From Tectiglobus sp965247245 (GTDB lineage: Bacteria > Pseudomonadota > Alphaproteobacteria > Rhizobiales > Hyphomicrobiaceae), in contig CBDFGV010000003.1 of the NCBI GenBank assembly GCA_965247245.1, forward strand, positions 310,001-374,000: a stretch of DNA of 64,000 nt, written 5' to 3'. The position numbers were made by a program, and so were the translations under genes. This document shows, in pieces, positions 1 to 7,607 of the stretch. Within the stretch, counting starts at the first letter, position 1. Each line of letters begins with the position of its first letter. Below the pieces are notes generated by a model. It did not search any database. It was not told where the DNA came from and was given only the letters and a program-made list of their open reading frames with translations.

Positions 1-4
1 ACTA

Positions 5-1591
5 ATGCTCGTCATCTTTACGTTGGGACGAAGGGTGTTGCTAAGATTGATGGGGGTGAAAGACTTCTCAGCAAAAGAGATTGCGGATCGTGCTAACGAA
101 GTAATCTGGAGCGTGGTTGATGGAGATCGCGAAGAGCTCCAGCATCGATCAGGGGAGCTACTTCGACAAAGTGCAGCACTGATTACATTCACCCAATTCT
201 ATAAGTGGATGTTTGGAGTGTTGCTCACCATCATTGTTGGGCTCGGGGGAGCCTTGGGCACCATCGTACTGCTTAAACAGAACGAGAAAATAGGTGAGCA
301 GACCAAGGTCTTAGAACGACAGCGCGAAATTGCTGAAGAGGAATTGACAACAACGCGAACAGCAGAGCTTGATAGGATTGCTGAGGCACTGAAGTCATTC
401 TCAACAAGCCTTACCGATAGTGATCGCTCAAACCTGTATGCAGTCTTCAATCGTTGCCGTGACATTAGTGAAAACACGAGACCTAGCCCCGAGCTGAATC
501 AGAACTTGGTGTTTCGAATAACAACGGTACAGAACAGGATTGCTCTGGCGCTAAGCACAGCGCAGACCTCACGCCAGCATCACCGTATATTGCGATCGCA
601 GGTATTCCGCATGATTGTGCAGTCTGGGATGCCTTTAGCTGCATTTGATGCCTCGTCAATTCAGAGAATTGATGCGGCCAATCGGGTGTTCGTGAGGCCT
701 GACATCAGCTCCTTCGATGCCAAGGAGTCAAATTGGAGTGGCGCTCGCTTTGTCGGTCCATGCATCTATTACAGCAACTTGACGCGATCATCTTTCAAAT
801 ATGCCAGCTTCGAGCAAGCCAAGCTATCGAGCGTAAACTTCGCAGAGTCCGACTTAAGCGACGCCACGTTCGAGAACTCAACAATAGACGGTGGAGGCGT
901 TCGTCTAGGCTTGAGCTATGATGGTCTGAAACCGCCCAGAGACATCAAGGCTTTGCGTTTGCGGGCAGGTCTACAGGCCAAGCAACGGCTTCAGTCCGCA
1001 GAGACTTGGTGGCAATGGTTGTTGGAGCACGTGTCGAGATTCGGTGCCTATTTCCAGGGAGCCAATGCAAAGGCATTCGATGGACCGATTGACGGTTTGC
1101 CGAGACGAAGCGATCACACCGATCCAGACCGCTTTGTCAAAACTAGAACTGGGTCTTTCATAATGGCGCTCATGCCCGAAGTTTCGTTTGTTGGCGGTTC
1201 CGTCACGAGCACGTCGTTCGCTCTTGCCAACATGCAGCGTGCGCAATTCGTCGAGACCAGATTTGAAAGTGTCACCTTTAGGGGTGCGGATCTGTCAGGA
1301 TCGAGATTTCCAGGTGCTCTGATCAGAGGCGACATGTCATTCGCCAATGCAAACATGACTGACGTGGATTTTCGTCTGGACAGGAAGTCTGATCTCTCGG
1401 GGGCGTTATTTGAGGGAGCATCTATGAAGCGAACACTAGTTGATGGACTCGATTTTGGGAGCAATAAATCACTACAACTAAGACAGCTGCAGCAGGCTTG
1501 TGTTGCCAGTGACAACTATCCGAGGTGGCAAGGAAAGACTATCAAACTTAAGAAGTGCCCTGACCCAAACGATGCACCACAAGGGCAATAG
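5..1591 (+). CDS. Pentapeptide-repeat membrane protein (possibly 5' partial)
   Basis: The product of up to 528 residues has one strong membrane segment at about residues 66-90, followed by a charged coiled-coil stretch (about 92-125) and an all-helical middle. The C-terminal half carries pentapeptide-type repeats of the form A(D/N)LSx, for example around residues 245-290 and 385-475. Such repeats form a right-handed beta helix, but the family gives no single function. The codon just before the first ATG is not a stop, so the gene may start left of the window. A much larger pentapeptide membrane protein lies at 9722-12400, so the island has two. Function unknown. Confidence 0.7.
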   Translation: MLVIFTLGRRVLLRLMGVKDFSAKEIADRANEVIWSVVDGDREELQHRSGELLRQSAALITFTQFYKWMFGVLLTIIVGLGGALGTIVLLKQNEKIGEQTKVLERQREIAEEELTTTRTAELDRIAEALKSFSTSLTDSDRSNLYAVFNRCRDISENTRPSPELNQNLVFRITTVQNRIALALSTAQTSRQHHRILRSQVFRMIVQSGMPLAAFDASSIQRIDAANRVFVRPDISSFDAKESNWSGARFVGPCIYYSNLTRSSFKYASFEQAKLSSVNFAESDLSDATFENSTIDGGGVRLGLSYDGLKPPRDIKALRLRAGLQAKQRLQSAETWWQWLLEHVSRFGAYFQGANAKAFDGPIDGLPRRSDHTDPDRFVKTRTGSFIMALMPEVSFVGGSVTSTSFALANMQRAQFVETRFESVTFRGADLSGSRFPGALIRGDMSFANANMTDVDFRLDRKSDLSGALFEGASMKRTLVDGLDFGSNKSLQLRQLQQACVASDNYPRWQGKTIKLKKCPDPNDAPQGQ

Positions 1592-1793
1592 CTGACGCGG
1601 TAATTAGGATCCGCAATCCCTAGAGAGTGTGGCAGGGCTTATGTCGGGTGTATCGAGTTTCCCATATACACGATAAGACCTGTTATTGAACAGCCCGCTA
1701 ATTTAGAAACTACGCATTTTGCGTACATCGATGCGCAGCATTATCTAGGGCTGTGAAAAAAACAAAAAAAATTACGAAACCTTAAAATAATAG

Positions 1794-1822
1794 TTGACGC
1801 CAGAAACCGTTTGAGTTAGAAA
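1794..1822 (+). promoter_or_regulatory. Sigma-70-like promoter for the AlpA-like gene
   Basis: A TTGACG box (1794-1799) is separated by exactly 17 bases from TAGAAA (1817-1822). This resembles a housekeeping promoter and lies in an A/T-rich stretch after the pentapeptide gene. Transcription would start near 1829, directly in front of the hairpin at 1833-1870. Confidence 0.5.
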
Positions 1823-1832
1823 ACATCATGGC

Positions 1833-1870
1833 AAAAGTCCGCGCGAAACTCGTTTTCGGCGGGCTTTTTT
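1833..1870 (+). terminator. Hairpin with U-tract, terminator or attenuator
   Basis: AAAAGTCCGC (1833-1842) pairs with GCGGGCTTTT (1859-1868) through ten base pairs, one a G-T wobble, and the right arm runs into TTTTTT. It sits only about 4 bases after the predicted start point of the promoter at 1794-1822 and 18 bases before the next ATG. It could end transcription from the left or act as an attenuator for the regulator gene. Confidence 0.6.
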
Positions 1871-1888
1871 GTTTTTGAAGGTGGAAAA

Positions 1889-2098
1889 ATGGAACACAAT
1901 CAGAAAGTTAGCGAGGTTTCACAGCCAAAACCAGATGCGTTTGTTCGATTGAGCGACTTTACGCGGGCGTGGGGCCTTACACGATATGCCGTTGTGCAAA
2001 TGGCTGCGAATGGCGACTTGCCACAATTGCAGCGTTGCGGCGTGCGCACGCAAGGTTGGCCGCTTAGCGAGATTTCCGACCACTTGCCAGCAGAATAA
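1889..2098 (+). CDS. Small AlpA/MerR-like DNA-binding protein
   Basis: A 69-residue protein whose centre (about residues 20-60) reads like the winged helix-turn-helix of AlpA-type regulators or excisionases: a short helix ending in GLTRYAV, a turn, then a recognition helix and a wing with WPLSEI. Such proteins regulate integrases or act as directionality factors on prophages and integrative elements. A good ribosome site (GAAGGTGG) lies six bases before the ATG. Family assignment is by pattern only. The promoter and attenuator-like hairpin directly upstream suggest tight regulation. Confidence 0.55.
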   Translation: MEHNQKVSEVSQPKPDAFVRLSDFTRAWGLTRYAVVQMAANGDLPQLQRCGVRTQGWPLSEISDHLPAE

Positions 2099-2190
2099 AG
2101 ATTTCGTCCGTTGGGTGAATGTTGCCGGTCCATTGAATTATGGTGCCCCGGCGTAGGCGAGGCGTTTTCAAGTTGGCGCCACGTCCGAAA

Positions 2191-2497
2191 GCGAGCGATG
2201 CGGCTTTTGCTGGTTTCCGGCTAATCCCTGACTGCATCGCTCGCGCTTTCTCGAATTGGCAGCGCGTTTGAACACGTGCGCCATGTTAGATGCCGGTCAC
2301 TTGCTGATGGGTTCGGGGGTGGCCGGTGCGCGCCAGCATTCGCACGCGGGGCGCGCGGCGCGGTCGGTTTCGAGAGGGCCGACCGCGCAATGAATTCCGG
2401 CAAGCCAAGAATGCCCTGGCAAACCGGGATCGCGCTTTGTTCGACCTTGGCGCGGCATGCCGGGGCTGGCTTGCTTCTTGTCTGGTAAGCCAGCCCC
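2191..2497. other. Gene-poor segment with three strong hairpins
   Basis: From 2099 to 2514 I see no convincing gene. It contains three perfect inverted repeats: GCGAGCGATGC at 2191-2201 with its complement at 2234-2244, GCGCGGTCGG at 2358-2367 with 2379-2388, and GGGGCTGGCTT at 2462-2472 with 2487-2497. None is followed by a U-tract, so they are not ordinary terminators. They could belong to a structured RNA, a replication or transfer origin, or a packaging signal. Confidence 0.5.
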
Positions 2498-2514
2498 AAC
2501 CTTTGAGGCAATCC

Positions 2515-2829
2515 ATGAACATGAAACGCGTGTTTGCAACGCACGAAGCGGCGCATGTTGTCGTGTACCGATCGTATGAAATCCAGGTGGTGCGGGTTGC
2601 ACAGGAAGCTTGCGAGCTGGAATGTTGGGTGTCTGCGCTGGACCGTGTGTGGTCTCGACGTGCTCAAATTATCGCCGTTGCAAAACGCTTGCTCAAAGTC
2701 ACGAGACTAAGCGGCGACGATGTTGATTTGATCATGGCGGACCATGAATTGCGGTCCGACACCATGGCCGACGAAATACGCCGCGCTGCGGTTCGCATCA
2801 AGCGACCCTATCGGCGCGTGCGTTGTTAG
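2515..2829 (+). CDS. Small protein with a HEAAH zinc-site motif (M41-like)
   Basis: A 104-residue protein starting at the ATG 18 bases after the 2462-2497 hairpin. Residues about 8-14 read THEAAHV, matching the HExxH zinc-binding motif in a context (AxHEAxHxVV) typical of the FtsH/M41 peptidase family. The protein is far too short to carry an AAA+ domain, and the usual downstream acidic zinc ligand cannot be assigned with certainty. The C-terminal half is helical and basic. It may be a free-standing minimal M41-like domain, as seen in some phage and plasmid genes, or the motif may be coincidental. Activity is unproven. Confidence 0.5.
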   Translation: MNMKRVFATHEAAHVVVYRSYEIQVVRVAQEACELECWVSALDRVWSRRAQIIAVAKRLLKVTRLSGDDVDLIMADHELRSDTMADEIRRAAVRIKRPYRRVRC

Positions 2830-2851
2830 TTTGTGCTTCCACGCGCAAAAC

Positions 2852-2892
2852 GCAAGCCGGATGGTCTTACTCCGGATCGCGTACCGGCTTGC
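2852..2892. other. Inverted repeat between two island genes
   Basis: GCAAGCCGG (2852-2860) is perfectly complementary to CCGGCTTGC (2884-2892), with a 23-base loop. It lies between the HEAAH gene and the coiled-coil gene, with no U-tract after it. Confidence 0.5.
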
Positions 2893-2913
2893 ACTAAAAT
2901 TCATTCGCGGGGT

Positions 2914-2951
2914 GGTCGGACTGGGCAAGGGTGATTGTGCCCGGTCCGACC
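2914..2951. other. Long hairpin, 14-bp stem, before the coiled-coil gene
   Basis: GGTCGGACTGGGCA (2914-2927) pairs with TGCCCGGTCCGACC (2938-2951) over 14 positions with one wobble and a 10-base loop. It ends 24 bases before the next start codon, so it lies in the leader of the following gene block. It is the strongest of the five hairpins between 2.19 and 2.95 kb. Confidence 0.6.
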
Positions 2952-2975
2952 AGACTTTTATGGAGACTCAAAAAG

Positions 2976-3407
2976 ATGAGTGACGAAATCAAAGAGCTTC
3001 GCGACCAGATCGCAAGCTTGCAGGAAAAAAATCGCACGTTGGAAGATGCCTATTTGAAGACCGAAGCGCAGCGCGTTGCCGGTCTGGTGTCGACCGATGC
3101 AGACCTTACAAGCGGCCTGATCGGCAACCTTGGTGAAGTCATGCACTTGGGCGCGGGGCGTGTCCAGGTTGTTGCGCGAGACAGCGGCGGACAAAGCTTG
3201 ATGGATTACGCGCGCACCGATGTAGTGCAGCGGAAACTTGGCCAGTTTGCCAAGCACGCGCCGGGCGACGACACAGAAGACGATCACAGCGCGGTCAACT
3301 TCAAGCGACCCGGCCAAGCTGAGTTGCAGAAGATGCGACCCGACGAAAAGATTGCATGGCTGAAAGCGGCAACCGATCGCCGCAGAAAGCAACGAGAGCG
3401 CGCATGA
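2976..3407 (+). CDS. Unknown protein with N-terminal coiled coil
   Basis: A 143-residue protein. The ATG at 2976 is chosen because the N-terminus then begins with a clean coiled coil (residues 1-35, heptads of Ile/Leu with Glu/Lys) and GGAG lies ten bases upstream. The middle is a mixed segment (GEVMHLGAGRVQVV), and the C-terminus is highly charged and basic (RRRKQRERA). No family recognised. The stop overlaps the next start (ATGA, 3404-3407), the first of several tight overlaps that mark this as a translationally coupled block. Confidence 0.65.
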   Translation: MSDEIKELRDQIASLQEKNRTLEDAYLKTEAQRVAGLVSTDADLTSGLIGNLGEVMHLGAGRVQVVARDSGGQSLMDYARTDVVQRKLGQFAKHAPGDDTEDDHSAVNFKRPGQAELQKMRPDEKIAWLKAATDRRRKQRERA

Positions 3408-3739
3408 GTACGCGCGCATGGGATGGCACGGAATCGGGCCGCGATGAGTACCTAAACGCGATCGATGAATTCGACGTTGGGCGTGGTTTCTACAACCCTG
3501 ACTTTGATGCGGAAGCCGAAACCGCAATTGCTGAATTCCAAGCGGCGACTGCCGAGCTTGATCAAGTCGCCGCAGAACTGCGCGACAACCTCACAACACT
3601 TCAAGAGCTGGTCGCACGCATTGAAACGACCGAGACCGAAAACACCGATCTGCGCGCCGACGTAGATCACGTCAAAAGTTTGGTTGGCTGGCTCATCATA
3701 GGGCTGAGCGCGCACCTGATAATTGCGCTTATTTGGTAG
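3404..3739 (+). CDS. Small coiled-coil protein with C-terminal membrane anchor
   Basis: A 111-residue protein whose ATG overlaps the preceding stop by four bases. An acidic N-terminus is followed by a long amphipathic helix (about residues 38-90, ending in a heptad pattern around LRADVDHVKSL) and a C-terminal hydrophobic helix (about 92-110, GWLIIGLSAHLIIALIW). The layout suggests a tail-anchored inner-membrane protein with a cytoplasmic coiled coil. It may pair with the coiled coil of the upstream gene, but that is inference. No family recognised. Confidence 0.6.
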   Translation: MSTRAWDGTESGRDEYLNAIDEFDVGRGFYNPDFDAEAETAIAEFQAATAELDQVAAELRDNLTTLQELVARIETTETENTDLRADVDHVKSLVGWLIIGLSAHLIIALIW

Positions 3740-3757
3740 AGTAGAGTTTTTAGAAAA

Positions 3758-5269
3758 ATGGCTGAACAACTATCGCCGGAAGTGCGCCAAGCACTTGCCG
3801 AGCTTAAAGGCATGTCCGCCGAACAGGTGAAGGCATTGCAGCGAAAAATTGGTGTTGCCGATGATGGCCGCGCCGGTCGTGGTACGGCTTCGCGCTTGGT
3901 GAGCTTTCGCCGGGAACAGCAGCAGGCCGAAGATCGCCGCCTCCGTGAGCAACAGCAGAAAGCTGACTTGGCCAAGTCACAGGCTGCAGCCGCCAGCAAG
4001 AAAGCCGCCGCTGCGGCTGCAACGGCCAAAGCACAGGCAGACGCAGCAGCTGCACAGGCAAAGGCCGCAGAAGCGCAAACCGCTGCCAAACAGGCTGAAA
4101 TCAGAGCAGCTGAAAAAGAGCGTTCCGACAAGTTGCGCGAAGGCTTGATCACCGCAGCCGGTGCCGGTGTGGGTGTTGGTGCTGTTGTCGTTGGAACGCA
4201 GTTAGCGAAAGCCGGTGCGGCCTATGCTGATGCGCGCTTCGTCAAAGCCGTTACCGCCGCGACGCCAACGATCAAGGCGAACGCCAAAAAGGCCGACGCT
4301 GTGTTGAAGGCGATCGGCGACAAATCGACAATGACTGCGGCGCAGCGTGTGAAGCTGCAAGGCATCGCGAAAGAAACCAGAATCCCGCGTGCGTCTCGTG
4401 GCATCATCCCGGCTTTGGTGTTTGGTGGCCTGTCTGCACGGGCGGGTGTGGCTGCTTTCGAAACCGAAAACGAAATCACACGTGCGGGCTTGCTCGCATT
4501 CAGTGGTCTAGAAGCTGGTTTGGCTGCGGGCTCTATCAAGTCTGGCGCGCTGTTCTCTGCAAACCCGACAAAGTCATTGCCCGCGCAGACCGCATCGATT
4601 GAAGCGGCCAAGCAAGCGGTGAAGCAAATCCCGGTTGAGCAGCCCAAACCAAAGCGGGCACCACGGAAGACGGCAACGGCCAAAACCGCAACGCCGAATT
4701 CATCAACGATGGCGCAGCGTGTGAAGGCTCTTGAAGGTACGGTGTCAAAGCTGAGCAAAGGCGCGATGAAACTCGCACCGGTTGCACTCGGCGCCGCGCT
4801 CTTCACATCAATGTTTGGATCGCAAGACGCATCAGCCCGCGACAGCAAGAAAACACTGCTAGAAACAGACACCAGTCTGAGCGCGTTTAAACGCGACTCA
4901 ACGTTTCGAGCAGCGGACGCGATATCCGGGGGCCTGGTTGGCGCCTTGCTTGCGACCGGTGAGAAGCTGGCAAGCCCTAGTGCGGGTTCAAAACCGCTGA
5001 TTGCTACGTCGCGGCCTGGAGCTGGTAACGCACGCGCAGACGCAGAGAGAAAACTCGCACTTGCACGCTTGCAGCAGGCCAGACGCCGCCCGGTGATGAT
5101 GGAAACCGCTCAAGCCGGTGAAGAGTCCATCAATGGTGCAGCTCGCGCCGCCGCAGAAGCACAGCAGCGCAGCAAAACCAAGCGTCGTGTCAATCACCGG
5201 AATGTTGATGGCACCGTTTCACGTCTCACAGAAGCGCAGTCACGCGCAGCAAAGAGACGGCGCGGTTAA
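3758..5269 (+). CDS. Large alanine-rich protein with peptidoglycan-binding-like N-terminus
   Basis: A 503-residue protein. Residues about 10-45 (LxxLKGMSxEQVKALQRKIGVxxDGRxGRxT) resemble the PG_binding_1 fold, which binds cell-wall peptides. Next comes an Ala/Gln/Lys coiled coil (about 50-125), then a Gly/Val-rich hydrophobic segment (about 128-150), a second around 220-260, and a third near 340-360. The tail is basic and Arg/Lys-rich. It has no catalytic motif. This composition is reminiscent of virion-internal or DNA-delivery proteins of phages and of surface proteins of conjugative elements, but that is speculation. It is the largest gene of the block. Confidence 0.65.
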   Translation: MAEQLSPEVRQALAELKGMSAEQVKALQRKIGVADDGRAGRGTASRLVSFRREQQQAEDRRLREQQQKADLAKSQAAAASKKAAAAAATAKAQADAAAAQAKAAEAQTAAKQAEIRAAEKERSDKLREGLITAAGAGVGVGAVVVGTQLAKAGAAYADARFVKAVTAATPTIKANAKKADAVLKAIGDKSTMTAAQRVKLQGIAKETRIPRASRGIIPALVFGGLSARAGVAAFETENEITRAGLLAFSGLEAGLAAGSIKSGALFSANPTKSLPAQTASIEAAKQAVKQIPVEQPKPKRAPRKTATAKTATPNSSTMAQRVKALEGTVSKLSKGAMKLAPVALGAALFTSMFGSQDASARDSKKTLLETDTSLSAFKRDSTFRAADAISGGLVGALLATGEKLASPSAGSKPLIATSRPGAGNARADAERKLALARLQQARRRPVMMETAQAGEESINGAARAAAEAQQRSKTKRRVNHRNVDGTVSRLTEAQSRAAKRRRG

Positions 5270-5520
5270 TGGCGGCATTCTCGATAGACCACAAACCAAA
5301 GGGTTGGCATCGCAGGTTCAGTCACGCAATCGAAGCTGACAGCCTGGACGATGCCAACATTCAAGCTCTGCGCGATTGCCCGGTTGATTGCGAAGTCAGA
5401 ACGGTTGCCGAATACGATCACGACCCGGAAATGACGCTCGATGATCTAATCGACAACGAAATAATGAACTGGCTCGCAGCGCTCGCGCACACGGAATGGC
5501 ACGGGAGCCGAAACGAATGA
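5269..5520 (+). CDS. Small acidic protein, unknown
   Basis: An 83-residue protein whose ATG overlaps the preceding stop codon (TAATG), which supports translational coupling. It is acidic (several DD, DE and DND runs in residues 24-65), has no signal peptide or membrane segment, and ends in a Trp-containing helix (WLAALAHTEWHG). No family recognised. The next gene overlaps its stop (ATGA). Confidence 0.55.
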   Translation: MAAFSIDHKPKGWHRRFSHAIEADSLDDANIQALRDCPVDCEVRTVAEYDHDPEMTLDDLIDNEIMNWLAALAHTEWHGSRNE

Positions 5521-5897
5521 GCCTTTTCGCCAAAGCAAACAGCGGCGCAGCACTCGCGAACTTGAGCTTCATGCGTCACCCTAAATCGGAGCATCGCGAG
5601 TCAGCCTATCGAAGAGAAGCCGAACGCGACCCGCGCGCAACGCCAGCAGAGGCGCAACGCGAAATAGCAAAACGCAGGATGGCTGCAGAAGCAAAGCGAC
5701 CAGATCCGGTAAGGCGGGATAAGAACGCCGCCAAGCCTATGGCGCGCAAGGCCGCTGCGAAACAGCGTGCCAAGCAAGACAATCAAAAGCAGCCGGAAAC
5801 GGCAAACCAGAAAATCACTTACGAGACATCCAAAGGCGATGTCATCAAGGTCACGCGCAAGCAGGCAGAGAGCTTTCGCAAGCGTCGTCGATCATAA
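5517..5897 (+). CDS. Small highly basic protein, unknown
   Basis: A 126-residue protein starting in the ATGA overlap at 5517-5520. It is very rich in Arg, Lys, Ala and Glu. The C-terminus has a short beta-like segment (KITYETSKGDVIKVTR, about 100-115) followed by a basic tail (FRKRRRS). Such proteins often bind nucleic acid, and the next gene is also strongly basic. No family recognised. It may be a DNA-condensing or structural protein of the element. Confidence 0.55.
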   Translation: MSLFAKANSGAALANLSFMRHPKSEHRESAYRREAERDPRATPAEAQREIAKRRMAAEAKRPDPVRRDKNAAKPMARKAAAKQRAKQDNQKQPETANQKITYETSKGDVIKVTRKQAESFRKRRRS

Positions 5898-5912
5898 CAG
5901 GGGAATTGAACC

Positions 5913-6587
5913 ATGGCGGAAAGCGCACAGGACGCAAAGAAGCCAGCACGCAAGACGGCTGCAAAGAAAACAGCGGTCAAGGGGACTGCATCACGCAAGC
6001 CAGCCGCCAAACCGGCAACGGCTAAGAAAACCGCGACGAAGAAAGCGGCGCCCAAAAAGACGGCAAAACCAGCCGCGAAAAAGCCAGCGGAGAAGGTTGC
6101 GCATGATAGTCCGAATAATAACGGACCAAAAGCGGGGCCGGGATCTGCATCGACTCAGTTCAAGGTTGGCAACAAAGCCAACCCTAAAGGCCGCCCGAAA
6201 GGCAGTCGCAACAAGATCACGCGCCAGATCCGGGAACTGTTCGAAGAGAACGGACCGGAAGTCGCGGCGGCGCTTGTTGCACGAGCGCAGAAAGGTCACG
6301 TCGAAGCGGGCCGGATCATATTGGACCGGATCGCACCGGTTCCCAAAACGCCGAAGATTGACCCGGAAGCGCTCGGCAAAATCGACCCTGCAAACATGGT
6401 CGAAACGCATGACGTAATCATTCGCGCCCTGATCGATGGCAACCTTGATGCTGAGCAAGCCGGGGCGGTGACTGCACAGCTTGAAGCGCGACGGAAAACA
6501 ATCGAGATGACCGAGCTTCGCAGCGAAGTCGCCGAAATGAAAGAGCTGTTGCAGAAGCACGAAGAAAGGTTTGCAAGCCATGGCTAG
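5913..6587 (+). CDS. DUF5681-like protein with histone H1-like basic tail
   Basis: A 224-residue protein with two parts. Residues 1-65 are a Lys/Ala/Pro-rich tail with KKTA and KKPA repeats, as in histone H1-like or HU-tail proteins that bind DNA without sequence preference. Residues about 80-105 contain the hallmark GNKANPKGRPKGSRNK of DUF5681, followed by helices and a C-terminal coiled coil (about 185-220). DUF5681 proteins are common in phages and mobile elements, often near packaging genes, but no terminase or portal gene is seen here. A ribosome site (AGGGG) precedes the ATG. Confidence 0.65.
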   Translation: MAESAQDAKKPARKTAAKKTAVKGTASRKPAAKPATAKKTATKKAAPKKTAKPAAKKPAEKVAHDSPNNNGPKAGPGSASTQFKVGNKANPKGRPKGSRNKITRQIRELFEENGPEVAAALVARAQKGHVEAGRIILDRIAPVPKTPKIDPEALGKIDPANMVETHDVIIRALIDGNLDAEQAGAVTAQLEARRKTIEMTELRSEVAEMKELLQKHEERFASHG

Positions 6588-6903
6588 CACCGAGTCAATT
6601 CGCAAGCTGCTTGATCAGGCGAACAAGAGTCTGGCCAAGGGGCGACACTCGTTTGCGCCGTTGCAGGTTCCTGACTTTCGCAACTTGCCAGCGCGCGAGC
6701 TGGCAATCGAAATGCGGTCGTTCACGCATCAGCTCGGCGAACGATACCATCGAGGGCTTGACCCGGACGGCCTTCCGCTTGAACGGACGGGCCAAAAGCT
6801 GACCGCTGCCGACTTTCTCAAGTTCCGAGATGGTCTGAACAAGTCTTGCGGCGCGAGTTGGGTTGATATCAAGCCAACGCCGCAACCCGAACCGACACCG
6901 TAG
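6580..6903 (+). CDS. Small helical protein, unknown
   Basis: A 107-residue protein. The ATG at 6580 overlaps the end of the DUF5681 gene by eight bases; a TTG nine bases upstream is a less likely start. The sequence is helical and amphipathic (residues 5-60) with a Pro-rich C-terminus (TPQPEPTP). Spacing and strand make it part of the same block. No family recognised, and no membrane segment or signal peptide is visible. Confidence 0.55.
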   Translation: MASTESIRKLLDQANKSLAKGRHSFAPLQVPDFRNLPARELAIEMRSFTHQLGERYHRGLDPDGLPLERTGQKLTAADFLKFRDGLNKSCGASWVDIKPTPQPEPTP

Positions 6904-6974
6904 ACCAAGGCCGCACGACGCATCAGTCTGCCGAGCGGATCAAGCCTGCTGAACGAAACAAAAGGCAAGTAGTC

Positions 6975-7034
6975 ATGGCCGGATTTGCACCGCGTACCGG
7001 ATTCCACGGAAGACCAAAGCCGAAAACAACTTGA
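6975..7034 (+). CDS. Possible 19-residue micro-ORF
   Basis: An ATG at 6975 opens a short reading frame rich in Gly, Arg and Pro, ending at 7034. It sits between two block genes with a weak ribosome site (GGCAAG). It may be a genuine small peptide or chance; no homology can be judged. Confidence 0.2.
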   Translation: MAGFAPRTGFHGRPKPKTT

Positions 7035-7069
7035 ACCGGCGAGGCGTGTCCCTTGCCGAAAGGGATGAC

Positions 7070-7420
7070 ATGAACTTTTCGAAAATCACCAACGACGTAC
7101 ACCGGGCGTTTAAACGCTCTGCGCAGAGCGTCTGCCTGATCGGTCCACTTGTCAAAACAGCGGGCGGCTATACGTGCCATGTTGCTATCGACTGCGAAGA
7201 CGAACCGGGCCGGGTGCTATCGTTCTATTCAGCCGGTGCGCGCGTCAATGCCGTGATGCTGCACCGGCAAGTCAATCACGATTGCTCGCGACGTTGGAAG
7301 ACGACACGTGAGTTTTTGAACGGCATCGACTTTGCCGAAGCGGTGCACGCGCGATGGCCGAATGCCAGAACCAAAAACATCCGGGCCGCTTGGCGCGAAA
7401 CACTCAAAGAGTGTGCGTGA
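7070..7420 (+). CDS. Unknown protein closing the gene block
   Basis: A 116-residue protein. I choose the ATG at 7070 because GAAAGGG lies a few bases upstream; a TTG at 7031 is in frame. The N-terminus is helical, then a beta-rich middle (about 25-65: VCLIGPL, YTCHVAID, RVLSFYS) and a helical, basic C-terminus with Trp residues. Three cysteines (CLI, CHV, CED) sit in the middle but do not form a known zinc motif. It is the last gene of the plus-strand block; after it the coding strand switches. Confidence 0.5.
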   Translation: MNFSKITNDVHRAFKRSAQSVCLIGPLVKTAGGYTCHVAIDCEDEPGRVLSFYSAGARVNAVMLHRQVNHDCSRRWKTTREFLNGIDFAEAVHARWPNARTKNIRAAWRETLKECA

Positions 7421-7607
7421 CTACCGGCGAGAAAAGGAGCCGCAAGTACATTAGCAACCAAGAAATTCGCAGTCAGTGCCATCCAGTGCCAAAGTGAGTC
7501 TTTCTCACATCGGTTCGACATTAGAAGCATTGGGTCGCGACGGGTTGAAGCAAAGCTCCTGCAGCCTGGACAACTTCAACCTTTCTTCGCAGCCACTTCC
7601 AATAAAC

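Noticed and set aside
5767..6417. A 216-codon plus-strand frame overlapping the basic-protein genes
   Set aside because: Its product is almost only Arg, Lys, Ser and Gln, as expected from a frame shifted against Lys/Ala-rich genes with good starts and family features.
1..7420. A complete prophage
   Set aside because: No terminase, portal, capsid, tail or lysis gene can be recognised in the window, although DUF5681 and an integrase are phage-compatible.
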